From VAZQ01 sp040510815 (GTDB taxonomy: Bacteria > Pseudomonadota > Alphaproteobacteria > Rhizobiales > Xanthobacteraceae), in NCBI GenBank assembly GCA_040510815.1, contig JBEVIH010000056.1, positions 1-40,028 on the forward strand: a DNA stretch of 40,028 nt. The letters run 5' to 3'. The notes beneath the pieces were generated by a model. The model did no database searches, was not told where the DNA came from, and saw only the letters and a program-made list of their open reading frames with translations. The position numbers were made by a program, and so were the translations under genes. Shown here piece by piece: positions 1 to 8,839 of the stretch (the stretch's first letter is position 1; the number at the start of each line of letters is the position of its first letter).

Positions 1-587
1 CCGAGGCCATCCGCACCTTCTGCGGCGCGCTCGAGCTCGAGCGCCCGGTTGTGCTCGGCTGCTCGATCGGCGGGCGGATCGTGCTCAGCCTCGCCGCCCA
101 CCACGCCGCCGAATTTCGCGCGCTGATTGGGCTCGAATCCGCGGCCTTTCAGGAGCCCTGGTACGATCTCGACTGGCTCTACCGGCCGGACGTGCACGGC
201 GATGTCTGCGCCGGCTTGGTGTCCGGGCTGATCGCGCCGCAGAGCCCGCCGACGGCGCGCTGGGAGACGCTGTGGCATTACCTCCAGGGCGGACCCGGGG
301 TGTTCAAGGGGGACCTTCATTTCTACCGGGTCGACGGCGACCTGCGCGACCAGATCGGCCGCATCGACACCCGTGTTTGCCCGCTCTACCTGCTTACCGG
401 CGAATACGATTTCTCTTGCAGCCCGGAGGATACGATGCGCACCGCGCAGCAGATCCCCGGCGGCATCGAGGTGGTGGTGATGCGCGAGGTCGGGCACTTC
501 CCGATGAGCGAAAATCCGCAGCAATTCCGCCGCTATATCCTCCCGATCCTCGACCGGATTCGCAACGGCAGCGCCGGCCACCGTTAA
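1..587 (+). CDS. Alpha/beta hydrolase, 5' end outside window
   Basis: This is the C-terminal part of an alpha/beta-hydrolase-fold enzyme. The reading frame is already open at base 3 and the true start lies upstream of the window. The nucleophile elbow G-C-S-I-G-G (around bases 57-74) follows a VVLG strand and carries the catalytic serine. An acidic residue in TGEYDFSC and the histidine in EVGHFPMSENP complete the expected Ser-Asp-His triad. The substrate cannot be told from sequence; esterases, lactonases and C-C hydrolases share this layout. It is followed by 137 bases without a gene before the carboxypeptidase at 725. Confidence is high for the fold and low for any specific reaction. Confidence 0.85.
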   Translation, partial: EAIRTFCGALELERPVVLGCSIGGRIVLSLAAHHAAEFRALIGLESAAFQEPWYDLDWLYRPDVHGDVCAGLVSGLIAPQSPPTARWETLWHYLQGGPGVFKGDLHFYRVDGDLRDQIGRIDTRVCPLYLLTGEYDFSCSPEDTMRTAQQIPGGIEVVVMREVGHFPMSENPQQFRRYILPILDRIRNGSAGHR

Positions 588-649
588 GACAATTTCAGGA
601 AAGGTCGGGTTCCCATTCCCGGCAGGCCGCGCGATTTCTGTGAGGTGTG

Positions 650-669
650 GCTGGCGGATGACAGCCAGC
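650..669. repeat. Short inverted repeat between hydrolase and carboxypeptidase
   Basis: GCTGGC and GCCAGC form perfect 6-base arms around an 8-base loop, in the gap between the hydrolase stop (587) and the carboxypeptidase start (725). No T-run follows, so it is not a standard intrinsic terminator. It may be an operator or chance in GC-rich DNA. Confidence 0.25.
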
Positions 670-724
670 GGGGCGGCGTAGCAACTAGAGTTACCGGACG
701 AGCGGCTACGGGGAGCGATAATCC

Positions 725-1966
725 ATGAGCTTGGGGTTTGTCCGGCCGTCGGGTCGGCTTGCCGTCGTCGGCCTGTTGGCGACCTTCACGATGCTTGCTG
801 CTGGCTGGGAGGCGCAGGCGCGCGCCCGTAAGCAGCCGCAAGCGCCGGCGGGGCCGCGTGCCGTCCAGGCGCAAACCAGCCGGCCGAACTACGCCGACAT
901 CGTGGTCGACGACAAGACCGGCGAAGTGCTCCACGCAGTCAACGCCGATGAGCCGCGCCACCCGGCCTCGCTCGCCAAGGTCATGACGCTTTATCTGCTG
1001 TTCGAGCAGCTCGAGGCCGGCAAGTTCAAGCTCGATACCCCGCTCGAGGTCTCCGCACACGCCGCCCGTCAGCGTCCCGTGAAGCTCGGCCTCAAGCCCA
1101 ATCAGACCATCAAGGTCGAGGACGCGATCAAGGCGCTGGTCACCAAGTCGGCGAACGACGCCGCCGCCGTGGTCGCCGAGGCGATCGGCGGAACCGAAGA
1201 AGAATTCGCCAAGCTCATGACCCTGAAAGCGCGAATGCTGGGCATGACCAGCACCACCTACATCAACGCCTCGGGCCTGCCGGCCGACGACCAGATCACC
1301 ACGGCGCGCGACCAGGCCATCCTGGGCCGCACCATCCAGCACCGGTTCCCGTTCTATTATCGATTTTTCTCGACGCCGGCCTTTCAGTACCGCGGGGCCG
1401 AGATCCGCAACCACAACAACCTGCTCGGAAATGTCAAAGGCGTCGACGGCATCAAGACCGGCTACACCGACGCCTCCGGCTACAACTTGACCTCCTCGGT
1501 GCGGCGTGACGAAAGGCACATTGTCGCGGTCGTCATGGGCGGCTCCTCGAACGGCGCGCGCGACGCCCGTATGCGCCAACTGATCGAAGAGCATATTTCC
1601 CAGGCCTCGACGGAGCGCACCGCGCCGGTCATCGTCGAGCCGCCCGTCCAGGCCGCTGCGCCTGTCGAGGAGGCTACGCCCGCAGTTCCGCCGCCGCCCT
1701 CCCCGGCTGCGGCCGGCGCAGGCGTCGATGAGGCCGCAAAAAAGACCAATGCCGACCCGGCGCAGGGTTCGAAGCCGCCGGCCGCGGCGGCGAAGGCGGC
1801 TGCCGCGGCGGCGAAGGCGGCGGCGACCTCCAAGTCCCCGCCGCGCCGGCCGGCGCGCCCGGCATCGAGCAAGGACAAGGCGGCGACGCTCAACGGCGCC
1901 GACGCAGCCTCGGTGCCAACCCGTCCGCGCCACGTCGAGGTCGGCTCACCTGCGCAGCCTCACTGA
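725..1966 (+). CDS. D-alanyl-D-alanine carboxypeptidase (PBP5/6-like, peptidase S11)
   Basis: This is a periplasmic penicillin-binding protein that trims the terminal D-Ala from peptidoglycan pentapeptides. All three penicilloyl-serine-transferase motifs are present: SxxK as S-L-A-K in HPASLAKVMTLY, SxN as S-A-N in TKSANDAAA, and KTG in DGIKTGYTDASG. The N-terminus has a hydrophobic stretch (GLLATFTMLAAGW) ending at an A-x-A-like site, consistent with a signal peptide. After the catalytic domain (about residues 50-290) there is a long Pro/Ala- and Ala/Lys-rich tail of about 110 residues in place of the usual PBP5 C-terminal beta domain and amphipathic anchor. That tail is low-complexity and probably spans periplasm or contacts the wall. 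The ATG at 725 follows a GGGGAG-type ribosome site. It converges on the ABC permease that ends at 1988. Confidence 0.93.
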   Translation: MSLGFVRPSGRLAVVGLLATFTMLAAGWEAQARARKQPQAPAGPRAVQAQTSRPNYADIVVDDKTGEVLHAVNADEPRHPASLAKVMTLYLLFEQLEAGKFKLDTPLEVSAHAARQRPVKLGLKPNQTIKVEDAIKALVTKSANDAAAVVAEAIGGTEEEFAKLMTLKARMLGMTSTTYINASGLPADDQITTARDQAILGRTIQHRFPFYYRFFSTPAFQYRGAEIRNHNNLLGNVKGVDGIKTGYTDASGYNLTSSVRRDERHIVAVVMGGSSNGARDARMRQLIEEHISQASTERTAPVIVEPPVQAAAPVEEATPAVPPPPSPAAAGAGVDEAAKKTNADPAQGSKPPAAAAKAAAAAAKAAATSKSPPRRPARPASSKDKAATLNGADAASVPTRPRHVEVGSPAQPH

Positions 1967-1987
1967 TCGGATAATCGCGGCGCTGGA

Positions 1988-2749
1988 CTAGCTCTTGAGC
2001 CGGTAGCCGGTCTTGAATATCCACCACACGATCGTCAGGCACGCGACCAGGAACAGGGTTGTCATTGCCAAGCTGATGCCCACGCTCACGTCGGCGATCT
2101 CGAAAAAGCTCCAGCGGAAGCCGCTGATCAGATAGACGATCGGGTTGAACAGCGTGACCGTCTGCCAGAACGGCGGCAATACGCTGATGGAGTAGAAGCT
2201 GCCGCCCAGGAAGGTCAAAGGCGTGATCACCAAGAGCGGTATGACCTGCAGCTTCTCGAAGCCATCCGCCCAGATGCCTATGATGAAGCCGAACAGGCTG
2301 AAGCTCACGGCGGTGAGCACCAGGAACGCGAGCATCCAGACCGGATGCGCGATCTCAAGCGGCACGAACAGGCCCGACGTGGCCAGGATGATCAACCCCA
2401 GGATGATCGACTTGGTGGCGGCCGCGCCGACATAGCCGAGCACGATCTCGATATACGAAACCGGCGCGGAGAGGATTTCATAGATCGTCCCGGTGAACTT
2501 GGGAAAGTAGATGCCGAACGAGGCGTTGGTGACGCTCTGCGTCAGCAGCATCAGCATGATCAGCCCGGGCACGATGAAGGCACCGTAGCTCACTCCTTCA
2601 ATCTCGGTGATGCGCGAACCGATCGCGGCCCCGAACACCACGAAATAGAGCGAGGTCGAGATCACCGGGGAGACGATGCTTTGCAGCAGCGTGCGCCCGG
2701 TGCGCGCCATCTCGTAGGTGTAGATCGCGCGGACGGCCCGAAAATTCAT
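1988..2749 (-). CDS. ABC-2 type transporter permease (YadH/NodJ-like)
   Basis: This 253-residue integral membrane protein of the ABC-2 permease family has about six hydrophobic segments, for example FIVPGLIMLMLLTQSV, IILGLIILATSGLFV, WMLAFLVLTAVSFSLFGFIIG and a C-terminal SLAMTTLFLVACLTIVWWIF. The family signature region around PVSYIEIVLGYVGAA and the late FNPIVYLISGFRWSF segment are present. It overlaps the upstream ATPase gene by four bases (ATGA), so the two are almost certainly translationally coupled and form one exporter. The exported substrate is unknown; relatives move polysaccharides, lipo-oligosaccharides or drugs. It ends 21 bases from the convergent carboxypeptidase. Confidence 0.92.
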   Translation of the reverse strand: MNFRAVRAIYTYEMARTGRTLLQSIVSPVISTSLYFVVFGAAIGSRITEIEGVSYGAFIVPGLIMLMLLTQSVTNASFGIYFPKFTGTIYEILSAPVSYIEIVLGYVGAAATKSIILGLIILATSGLFVPLEIAHPVWMLAFLVLTAVSFSLFGFIIGIWADGFEKLQVIPLLVITPLTFLGGSFYSISVLPPFWQTVTLFNPIVYLISGFRWSFFEIADVSVGISLAMTTLFLVACLTIVWWIFKTGYRLKS

Positions 2750-3672
2750 GGCCTCTGCCTTACCAGGTCGACGAAGATGTCCTCCAGCGAGCTTTGCGTC
2801 GTGCGGAGATCGCGGAATCTGATGCCTGCGTGGTTGAGCGCCCCGAGCAAAGCCGTGATGCCGGTGCGCTCGCCCTGGGTGTCATAGGTGTAGATGAGCT
2901 CGCTGCCGTCGCCAGCAAGCGTCAGGTCATGCGCGGCGAGTTCGGGCGGAATGGCGTCGAGCTTCTTGGCGAGCTGGAGTGCCAACTGCTTCTTGCCGAG
3001 CTTGTGCATGAGCTCGGCCTTGTCCTCGACCAGGATGATCTCGCCCTTGTGGATGACGCCGATCCGGTCGGCCATGTCCTCGGCTTCTTCGATGTAATGG
3101 GTGGTCAGGATGATGGTGACGCCCGAATCGCGCAGCGACCGCACCCCCTGCCACATGTCCTTGCGCAGCTCGACGTCGACGCCCGCTGTCGGCTCGTCGA
3201 GGAACAGGACTTGCGGCTCGTGCGACAGCGCCTTGGCGATCATCACCCGGCGTTTCATGCCGCCGGACAGCGTCATGATCTTGCTGTCCTTGCGATCCCA
3301 CAGCGACAGGTCCCTGAGCACCTTTTCGACGTAACCGGCATCGCGCCGCTTGCCGAACAGCCCGCGACTGAAGGTCACCGTTGCCCAGACCGTCTCGAAC
3401 AGCTCGGTCGTGAGCTCCTGCGGCACCAGGCCGATCAGGGATCGCGCGGCACGATAGTCCTTGATGATGTCATGGCCGTCGACCGTCACAGCGCCTGTCG
3501 ATGGCGTCACGATCCCGCAGATGATGTTGATCAGCGTGGTCTTGCCGGCGCCGTTGGGGCCCAGCAGGGCGAAAATCTCGCCGCGGCGAATCGTGAGGTT
3601 GATGCGCTGCAGCGCCTGAAAACCGGAGGCGTAGGTTTTGGAAAGATTCTCAACTGCGATGATCGGCTGCAT
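2746..3672 (-). CDS. ABC-2 exporter ATP-binding protein (YadG-like)
   Basis: This is the nucleotide-binding subunit that powers the adjacent ABC-2 permease. It has a Walker A motif GPNGAGKTT, a Q-loop in GLVPQEL, an ABC signature LSGGMKRRV, Walker B VLFLDEPTAG and a switch histidine in LTTHYIEEA. After the ATPase core (about residues 5-225) comes a regulatory C-terminal region ending in the SLEDIFVDL motif typical of DrrA/YadG-type exporters. I chose the ATG at 3672 because MQPIIAVENLSKTY is the usual N-terminus. The frame is open to another ATG at 3723, which would add 17 residues lacking family resemblance. The gene lies 66 bases after the pirin stop and may share its transcript. Confidence 0.93.
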   Translation of the reverse strand: MQPIIAVENLSKTYASGFQALQRINLTIRRGEIFALLGPNGAGKTTLINIICGIVTPSTGAVTVDGHDIIKDYRAARSLIGLVPQELTTELFETVWATVTFSRGLFGKRRDAGYVEKVLRDLSLWDRKDSKIMTLSGGMKRRVMIAKALSHEPQVLFLDEPTAGVDVELRKDMWQGVRSLRDSGVTIILTTHYIEEAEDMADRIGVIHKGEIILVEDKAELMHKLGKKQLALQLAKKLDAIPPELAAHDLTLAGDGSELIYTYDTQGERTGITALLGALNHAGIRFRDLRTTQSSLEDIFVDLVRQRP

Positions 3673-3738
3673 AGGAGCCGCAGAGAACACGCCAACACGG
3701 AAAAAGCCAGCGTGGGCCGCCATGCGGGCCCCGGCCCA

Positions 3739-4647
3739 TCAACCGTGCTTGATGAAGGTCCCGTTGCGCAGCTCGGCGACCGCCTGCTGCAGTTCCGCGT
3801 TGGTGTTCATCACGATCGGCCCATGCCAGGCGACCGGCTCCTCGATCGGCTTGCCGGAGACGAGCAGGAAGCGGATGCCCTCATCGCCGGCCTGCACCGT
3901 CACCTCGTCGCCGCTGTCGAACACCACCAGCGATCGGTTGCCGGTCTGCTCGCGCACCAGCGCGTCGCCGTTGGGCGTCTCCTTCTCGGTCAGCACGCCG
4001 AACGGCTGCGAAGCGCCGGAAAACGTCCCCGCTCCCTCGAACACATAGGCGAAGGCGTGCCGCCCCGTCTCAACCGGCAGGTTCTTGCGCCGGCCGGGCG
4101 GGACGAAAATATCGAGATAGCGCGGCTCCGCCGCGGTGCCGTCGACCGGTCCGCGCTTGCCCCAGAACTCGCCGCAGATCACCCGCACCCGGGTGCCGTC
4201 GTCATCGACGACGTCCGGAATCTCCTTCGCCGGGATGTCCTGGTAGCGCGGCGCCGTCATCTTCAGCGACGAGGGCAGGTTCGCCCACAGCTGGAAGCCG
4301 TGCATGCGTCCGCGCGCATCGCCCTGCGGCATCTCCTGGTGGAGGATGCCGCTGCCGGCGGTCATCCACTGCACGTCGCCGGCCCCCATCTTGCCCTTGT
4401 TGCCGAGGCTGTCGCCGTGCTCCACCGTTCCGGCGAGCACATAGGTGATGGTCTCGATGCCCCGGTGCGGGTGCCACGGGAAGCCGGCGCGATAGTCATC
4501 GGGCCGGTCGTTGCGGAAATCGTCCAGCAGCAGGAACGGATCGAACTCGCCGGTGTCGCCGAACCCGAAAGCGCGGTGCAGCTTCACCCCGGCGCCTTCC
4601 ATCGTGGGCGTGGACTTGACGATGCGCTTGACCGGGCGAATGGACAT
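3739..4647 (-). CDS. Pirin family protein (bicupin)
   Basis: This is a pirin, a two-domain cupin metalloprotein; some bacterial members are quercetin dioxygenases and others act as regulators. Family hallmarks are VKLHRAFGF near the N-terminus, FDPFLLLDDF, HPHRGIETITYVLAGTVEHGDS with the metal-binding histidines, and MTAGSGILHQEM carrying the later metal-binding residues. The second cupin domain is recognisable from ARGRMHGFQLWANLP to the end. I picked the ATG at 4647 (MSIRPVKRIV) over an upstream in-frame ATG at 4680, because the extra residues are not pirin-like. It is divergent from the M32 peptidase, with 104 bases between the starts. Actual function is undetermined. Confidence 0.93.
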   Translation of the reverse strand: MSIRPVKRIVKSTPTMEGAGVKLHRAFGFGDTGEFDPFLLLDDFRNDRPDDYRAGFPWHPHRGIETITYVLAGTVEHGDSLGNKGKMGAGDVQWMTAGSGILHQEMPQGDARGRMHGFQLWANLPSSLKMTAPRYQDIPAKEIPDVVDDDGTRVRVICGEFWGKRGPVDGTAAEPRYLDIFVPPGRRKNLPVETGRHAFAYVFEGAGTFSGASQPFGVLTEKETPNGDALVREQTGNRSLVVFDSGDEVTVQAGDEGIRFLLVSGKPIEEPVAWHGPIVMNTNAELQQAVAELRNGTFIKHG

Positions 4648-4751
4648 GAGGCCCCGTGCCTTTCTGCTGTCACAAGCCACCTATTTGGGTATGACGGATG
4701 CGATCGTCCAGGTCGGCGTCCCTTCACGTAAGCTTGAGACGGCCGCGAGAC

Positions 4752-6392
4752 ATGTTGCCCATGACCAAGACCAGCCAGGCGAAGACCAAAAAAACCCGCG
4801 CCATCAAGGCGCGGACATCCGGACGCAATCGGGCGTCGGCGGAGGAAAGGCTCGCGGAGCTCAAGCGCCGCCTCACCGAGATCAGCGATCTCGAGGCGGC
4901 CGGCAGCCTGCTCGACTGGGACCAGGCCACCTATATGCCGGACGGCGGCGCCGGCGCTCGCGCCCGCCAGGTCGCGATGCTGCGCAGGCTCGCCCACGAG
5001 CGGTCGGTCGATCCGGCGCTGGGCAAGCTCATCGACGCGCTCGAGCCCTATGGCGAACGCCTGCCCTACGACGCCGACGACGCGAGCCTGATCCGCGTCG
5101 CCAGACGCGACTTCGAGAAGGCCAGCAAGGTGCCCCCGGATCACATCGCGCGGGTCAACGCGCTGGGCTCTGCCTCCTTCGACGCCTGGACGCGGGCGCG
5201 CCCCGCCAACGACTTCGCGACCATGCGGCCGTTCCTGGAGCAGGCGCTCGAGCTCAGCCGCGACTATGCCGGCTTCTTCGCCCCCTACCGGCACGTCGCC
5301 GATCCCCTGATCGCCGACGTCGACGAGGGGGTCACCACGGCCGCGGTCCGCGCGCTGTTCGCGGAGCTGCGGCGCGAGCTGGTGCCGATGGTGCGCGCGA
5401 TATCGGATCAGCCGGAGGTCGACGACGGCTGCCTGCGGAAGGCCTTCGGCGAAACGGCGCAGCTCGAATTCGGGCTCTCGGTGGCCAGGCGGCTCGGCTA
5501 CGACCTCAAGCGCGGGCGCCTCGACCAGACGCATCATCCCTTCTGCACCAAGTTTTCCATCGGCGACGTGCGGATCACCACCCGCGTCTACGAACACGAC
5601 CTCGGTCAGGCGTTGTTCTCGATCCTGCACGAGGCCGGTCATGCGCTCTACGAGCAAGGCGTGCGCCGCGCGCTCGAAGGCACGCCGCTCGGGCGCGGGG
5701 CGTCATCAGGCGTGCATGAGAGCCAGTCGCGACTTTGGGAAAACCTGGTCGGGCGCAGCCGCGCCTTCTGGGAGCACTTCTACCCGCTGCTGCGCAGGAC
5801 GTTCCCGGACCAGCTCGCACACGTGCCGCTCGACGCCTTCTATCGCGCCATCAACAAGGTCGAGCGCTCGCTGATCCGCACCGACGCCGACGAGGTGACC
5901 TACAATCTCCACATCATGCTGCGCTTCGACCTGGAGCTGAAGATGCTGGAGGGCCGCCTGACGGTGAAAGATCTGCCCGAGGCCTGGCGCGAAGGAATGC
6001 GCGCCGACCTCGGCCAGGTGCCGGCGGACGACCGCGACGGATGCCTGCAGGACATGCATTGGTATTTCGGCACGATCGGCGGCCAATTTCAGAGCTACAC
6101 GCTCGGAAACATCCTCAGCGCCCAGTTCCACGCCGCCGCCGTCAAGGCGCATCCGGAGATTGCGCGCGAGATCGAGCAAGGCAGCTTCGGCACGCTGCAC
6201 GGCTGGCTGCGCGACCACATCTACCAGCACGGACGCAAGTATCAGCCCAACGAGCTGATCGAGCGGGCGACCGGCGGCCCGATGAGCATGGCGCCCTATC
6301 TGGCCTATCTCCGGGCGAAGTACGGCGCGATCTATCGCTTGCCGCCGGCGGGCATCGCGAGCGCGCAACCATCGGCCGCACCTGCCCCTTGA
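4752..6392 (+). CDS. Carboxypeptidase M32 (Taq carboxypeptidase family)
   Basis: This cytoplasmic zinc metallocarboxypeptidase removes C-terminal residues from peptides. The family signature HEAGH (the HExxH zinc site) is in SILHEAGHALYEQG, and the downstream zinc glutamate is in the conserved HESQSRLWEN block. Other M32 landmarks are the N-terminal SLLDWDQATYMP, TRVYEHDLGQALF before the zinc site, and QDMHWYFGTIGGQFQSYTLGN, which is diagnostic of the family. At about 546 residues it is slightly longer than the usual 500, because of a basic, Lys/Arg-rich N-terminal extension (KTSQAKTKKTRAIKARTSGRNR). The start is uncertain: ATG 4752 and ATG 4761 are both reasonable, and an upstream start at 4698 is unlikely. 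It converges on the phosphodiesterase gene with 24 bases between stops. Confidence 0.94.
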   Translation: MLPMTKTSQAKTKKTRAIKARTSGRNRASAEERLAELKRRLTEISDLEAAGSLLDWDQATYMPDGGAGARARQVAMLRRLAHERSVDPALGKLIDALEPYGERLPYDADDASLIRVARRDFEKASKVPPDHIARVNALGSASFDAWTRARPANDFATMRPFLEQALELSRDYAGFFAPYRHVADPLIADVDEGVTTAAVRALFAELRRELVPMVRAISDQPEVDDGCLRKAFGETAQLEFGLSVARRLGYDLKRGRLDQTHHPFCTKFSIGDVRITTRVYEHDLGQALFSILHEAGHALYEQGVRRALEGTPLGRGASSGVHESQSRLWENLVGRSRAFWEHFYPLLRRTFPDQLAHVPLDAFYRAINKVERSLIRTDADEVTYNLHIMLRFDLELKMLEGRLTVKDLPEAWREGMRADLGQVPADDRDGCLQDMHWYFGTIGGQFQSYTLGNILSAQFHAAAVKAHPEIAREIEQGSFGTLHGWLRDHIYQHGRKYQPNELIERATGGPMSMAPYLAYLRAKYGAIYRLPPAGIASAQPSAAPAP

Positions 6393-6416
6393 GCGGTCCA
6401 GGCTCCTGCAGGCCCG

Positions 6417-8003
6417 TCAGTGGGCGACGAGCCACCGCGCCGCGCCCCCGTCCACGTCCTCGAGCGCCACGCCGAGCCGACCGGCGATGCTGGGTGCGAG
6501 ATCCTCGAGCTCCACGGCCGGAAGCGCCGTGCTGCCCGGTATCCCGGGACCGAACGCCAGCAGCAGCCCATCCGGGCGGTGATCGCCGGTGCGCCAGTGG
6601 GTGTAGGGCGAATGCACGATCCCGGTCTTGGCGGACCAGACAGTCTCGATAGCCGCGGTGCGCTCCCAATCGACGAACAGGTCCGGCATGGTGTCGTCCG
6701 GCAAGCGCCGGTACCAGCGGTCGGCGCGCTCGACCGAGCGCACCACGGGCCCGCCGGTTTGCACGTTGACCAGCGCCAGCAGGTCGGCTGTCAGCCGTTT
6801 GCAGACCGCGTCGAGCTCCTGCGGCTCCACACAACCCCTCGGCTCGCGGCCGACGAGATTGAGTCGGACCCCGCCATAGACGAAGTTGTTGGGCTCCGCG
6901 AAGAAACATTGGCGGGCCCGATCGTCCGGGTTGGCGTATTCCGGGCACGGCGGCAGCACGCGACCGGCGCCGCTCCGCCGGATGGCGGGAACCGCGAACG
7001 CGGGGATGCGCCGCTCGAGCGAGCGCGCGGCGCGCCGCAAGAGCCCCCGGGGGCTCCCGATCAGCGGCGGCGGACCGCGATCGAACCAGTCGATGCGGCT
7101 CAGCACCTCGTCGAGTAGATGGGTGCCATCGTGGTGCGGACCCATTCCATGACTGAGCAGCACGAGCACCGTCGCCTCGGCGTCGACCATCGACAACATC
7201 TCGCCGAGCGCGGTGTCGAGCTCCCGGTAGATCGCCGGGATCGGATCGCCGCCGAGGGCCTCCACCAAGGCGGGATCGAAGCGCGGATGGGTCGGGTCGT
7301 GGAGATGCCACTGCTGGTGACCGATCGCGTGACTCTCGCCGAAGATCGTCAGGAAAAGGTCCCACCCGCCGTCGGCCAGCAGCGCCGACGACAGCTTGCG
7401 CTTGGCGCCCACTCCACGCAGCAGCCCGTCGAACAACGTTCGGTCCTCGTCAACCGTGCGGAGCGGGCCTTCGCGGTGGGCATAGTCGTCGGGCGCGAAC
7501 TCGCGCACAGAATAGGGATCGATGCCGAGCACGGGATGGAGGCCGAACGCCGACGCGATCTCCGAGGCCTTCGCCACCGGCCAGGTGTGGAAACCGAAAT
7601 GCCGGTCATGGCAGCCCCATTCGACGACCTCGAGCCCGTTGATCGGGACATCGGCCTTGCTGTGAGGCACGTCGATGACCGCCACCCGGCGGCCGTCGTC
7701 GCTCAGCCGGCGCCAGAACGGCGTTTGACCGCAGGACGGCGGCTGGGTGTGCCGCCGCACATAGCTTTCGACGTCGATCTCGTCCCAGCAGTGAAAATGA
7801 TGGCGGTCCGCGCGCAGCCCGGTGGCGAAGGTCATCCACAGCGCACCGACGAACAGGCCGAACGGGTTGCGCACCCGGCAGCGCGCGGCGTTCTCGAACA
7901 GGCGGCGAAGCGTCGGCAGCTGTCCGGCGGCGGCGAGGCTCTGCGCGATCGCCGGATCGCATGCGTCCAGCCCGACGACGAGGATGGGAGCGCGCATGGT
8001 CAT
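6417..8003 (-). CDS. Alkaline-phosphatase-superfamily phosphodiesterase-like protein
   Basis: This 528-residue protein has the AlkP/type I phosphodiesterase fold. The first metal-binding aspartate lies in ILVVGLDACD, the probable catalytic threonine in GALWMTFATG, and a later metal-binding region in LSHGMGPHHDGTH. The C-terminal part (DLFVDWERT, SPYTHWRTGDHRPDGLLLAFGPGI, LEDLAPSIAGRLGV) matches the end of the fold seen in sulfatases and phosphopentomutase relatives. Where most family members have S-D-H-G-M, this protein has L-S-H-G-M, so a usual metal-ligand aspartate is replaced. No signal peptide is visible. Its start overlaps the stop of the upstream GT2 gene by four bases, so it is coupled to glycan synthesis. 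A role in cleaving or transferring a phospho-linked group on a glycan is inference only. Confidence 0.85.
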   Translation of the reverse strand: MTMRAPILVVGLDACDPAIAQSLAAAGQLPTLRRLFENAARCRVRNPFGLFVGALWMTFATGLRADRHHFHCWDEIDVESYVRRHTQPPSCGQTPFWRRLSDDGRRVAVIDVPHSKADVPINGLEVVEWGCHDRHFGFHTWPVAKASEIASAFGLHPVLGIDPYSVREFAPDDYAHREGPLRTVDEDRTLFDGLLRGVGAKRKLSSALLADGGWDLFLTIFGESHAIGHQQWHLHDPTHPRFDPALVEALGGDPIPAIYRELDTALGEMLSMVDAEATVLVLLSHGMGPHHDGTHLLDEVLSRIDWFDRGPPPLIGSPRGLLRRAARSLERRIPAFAVPAIRRSGAGRVLPPCPEYANPDDRARQCFFAEPNNFVYGGVRLNLVGREPRGCVEPQELDAVCKRLTADLLALVNVQTGGPVVRSVERADRWYRRLPDDTMPDLFVDWERTAAIETVWSAKTGIVHSPYTHWRTGDHRPDGLLLAFGPGIPGSTALPAVELEDLAPSIAGRLGVALEDVDGGAARWLVAH

Positions 8004-8797
8004 CGCCGGTTCTTGGCCTTCACCGCCGCCAGATCCGCCTCGAAGGTCGGACCGCGGGTGAGGCGGTTGGGCGCATCCGTCGTGTAATAGCAGGCGACCG
8101 CGGGCAGCGCCAATGGCGGCCGCTCGCTGGTCAATCGCAGGAACAGGTCCCAGTCGCCCATCTCACGAAGCGACTCGTCGAAGCGTCCCTCCGTTAGGCC
8201 CGCCCGATGGCCGATGCAACCGATATCGGCGATGTTGCTGTGCGCCACCGCGTGGTGATCGTAGGGCCAAAAATACAATTGCGGCAGATCCCCCCCGCTC
8301 CTTCGGTCGATGCGCGCAGTGTCGTCGACGATGAAGGCGCCATAGAGGACGCTCGTCTCCGGCCGTTGCTCGAATCCCCAGGCGATCGACTTGAGCCATT
8401 GCGGATGCATGATGTTGTCGTCGTCGAGATAAGCGATCAGCTCGCCGCGGGCGTGGGCGAGCGCGACGTTGCGGGCCGCGCAGACGCCGCGGCCCTCGCC
8501 GCGAAAGCTGCGGATGCGCGCGTCGTCGAGGCTGCCGAGCAGCGCCGCGGTCCCGTCGACACTGCCGTCATCGACGATCAACAACTCCCAGGAACCATAG
8601 GTCTGGTTGTGCACCGAGGCGATGGCGCGCTGCAGCAGCGCGCTGCGATCGCGCGTCGGCAGCACGACCGAGAGCAGCGGCGCGGTCCGCAGCGCCGCCT
8701 GCCCGATCCAATCCATGACCGTGGCGACCTGAAGATGCCGACGCTGCTCGTCGAGCAGTGCCTCCAACGCCTGCACGCGTGACTCGATCGTTTCCAT
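8000..8797 (-). CDS. Glycosyltransferase family 2
   Basis: This is a GT-A-fold glycosyltransferase using a nucleotide-activated sugar. Its domain begins at LLSVVLPTRDRSALLQRAIASVHNQ, followed by ELLIVDDGSVDGT and the metal-binding Y-L-D-D-D-N stretch. GRGVCAARNVALAHARGELIAY is typical of GT2, and MGDWDLFLRLT near the C-terminus supplies the late acidic motif. About 40 residues before the domain are charged and may form a short coiled coil (METIESRVQALEALLDEQRRHL). I chose ATG 8797; the frame also allows a TTG at 8839, immediately after an in-frame stop. It is first in a two-gene operon with the phosphodiesterase. Acceptor and donor sugars are unknown. Confidence 0.9.
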   Translation of the reverse strand: METIESRVQALEALLDEQRRHLQVATVMDWIGQAALRTAPLLSVVLPTRDRSALLQRAIASVHNQTYGSWELLIVDDGSVDGTAALLGSLDDARIRSFRGEGRGVCAARNVALAHARGELIAYLDDDNIMHPQWLKSIAWGFEQRPETSVLYGAFIVDDTARIDRRSGGDLPQLYFWPYDHHAVAHSNIADIGCIGHRAGLTEGRFDESLREMGDWDLFLRLTSERPPLALPAVACYYTTDAPNRLTRGPTFEADLAAVKAKNRR

Positions 8798-8839
8798 CTT
8801 GCGCGTGACCCCCAGGACGAAGGACAGGCTCTTCAGCAA

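Noticed and set aside
1674..1865. Low-complexity Ala/Lys/Pro coding region read as a possible repeat or separate gene
   Set aside because: It is the in-frame, low-complexity tail of the D-Ala-D-Ala carboxypeptidase; the other-frame ORFs are shadows.
2794..4731. 645-codon plus-strand open frame across the ABC ATPase and pirin genes
   Set aside because: It is antisense to two well-recognised families and shows no motifs of its own.
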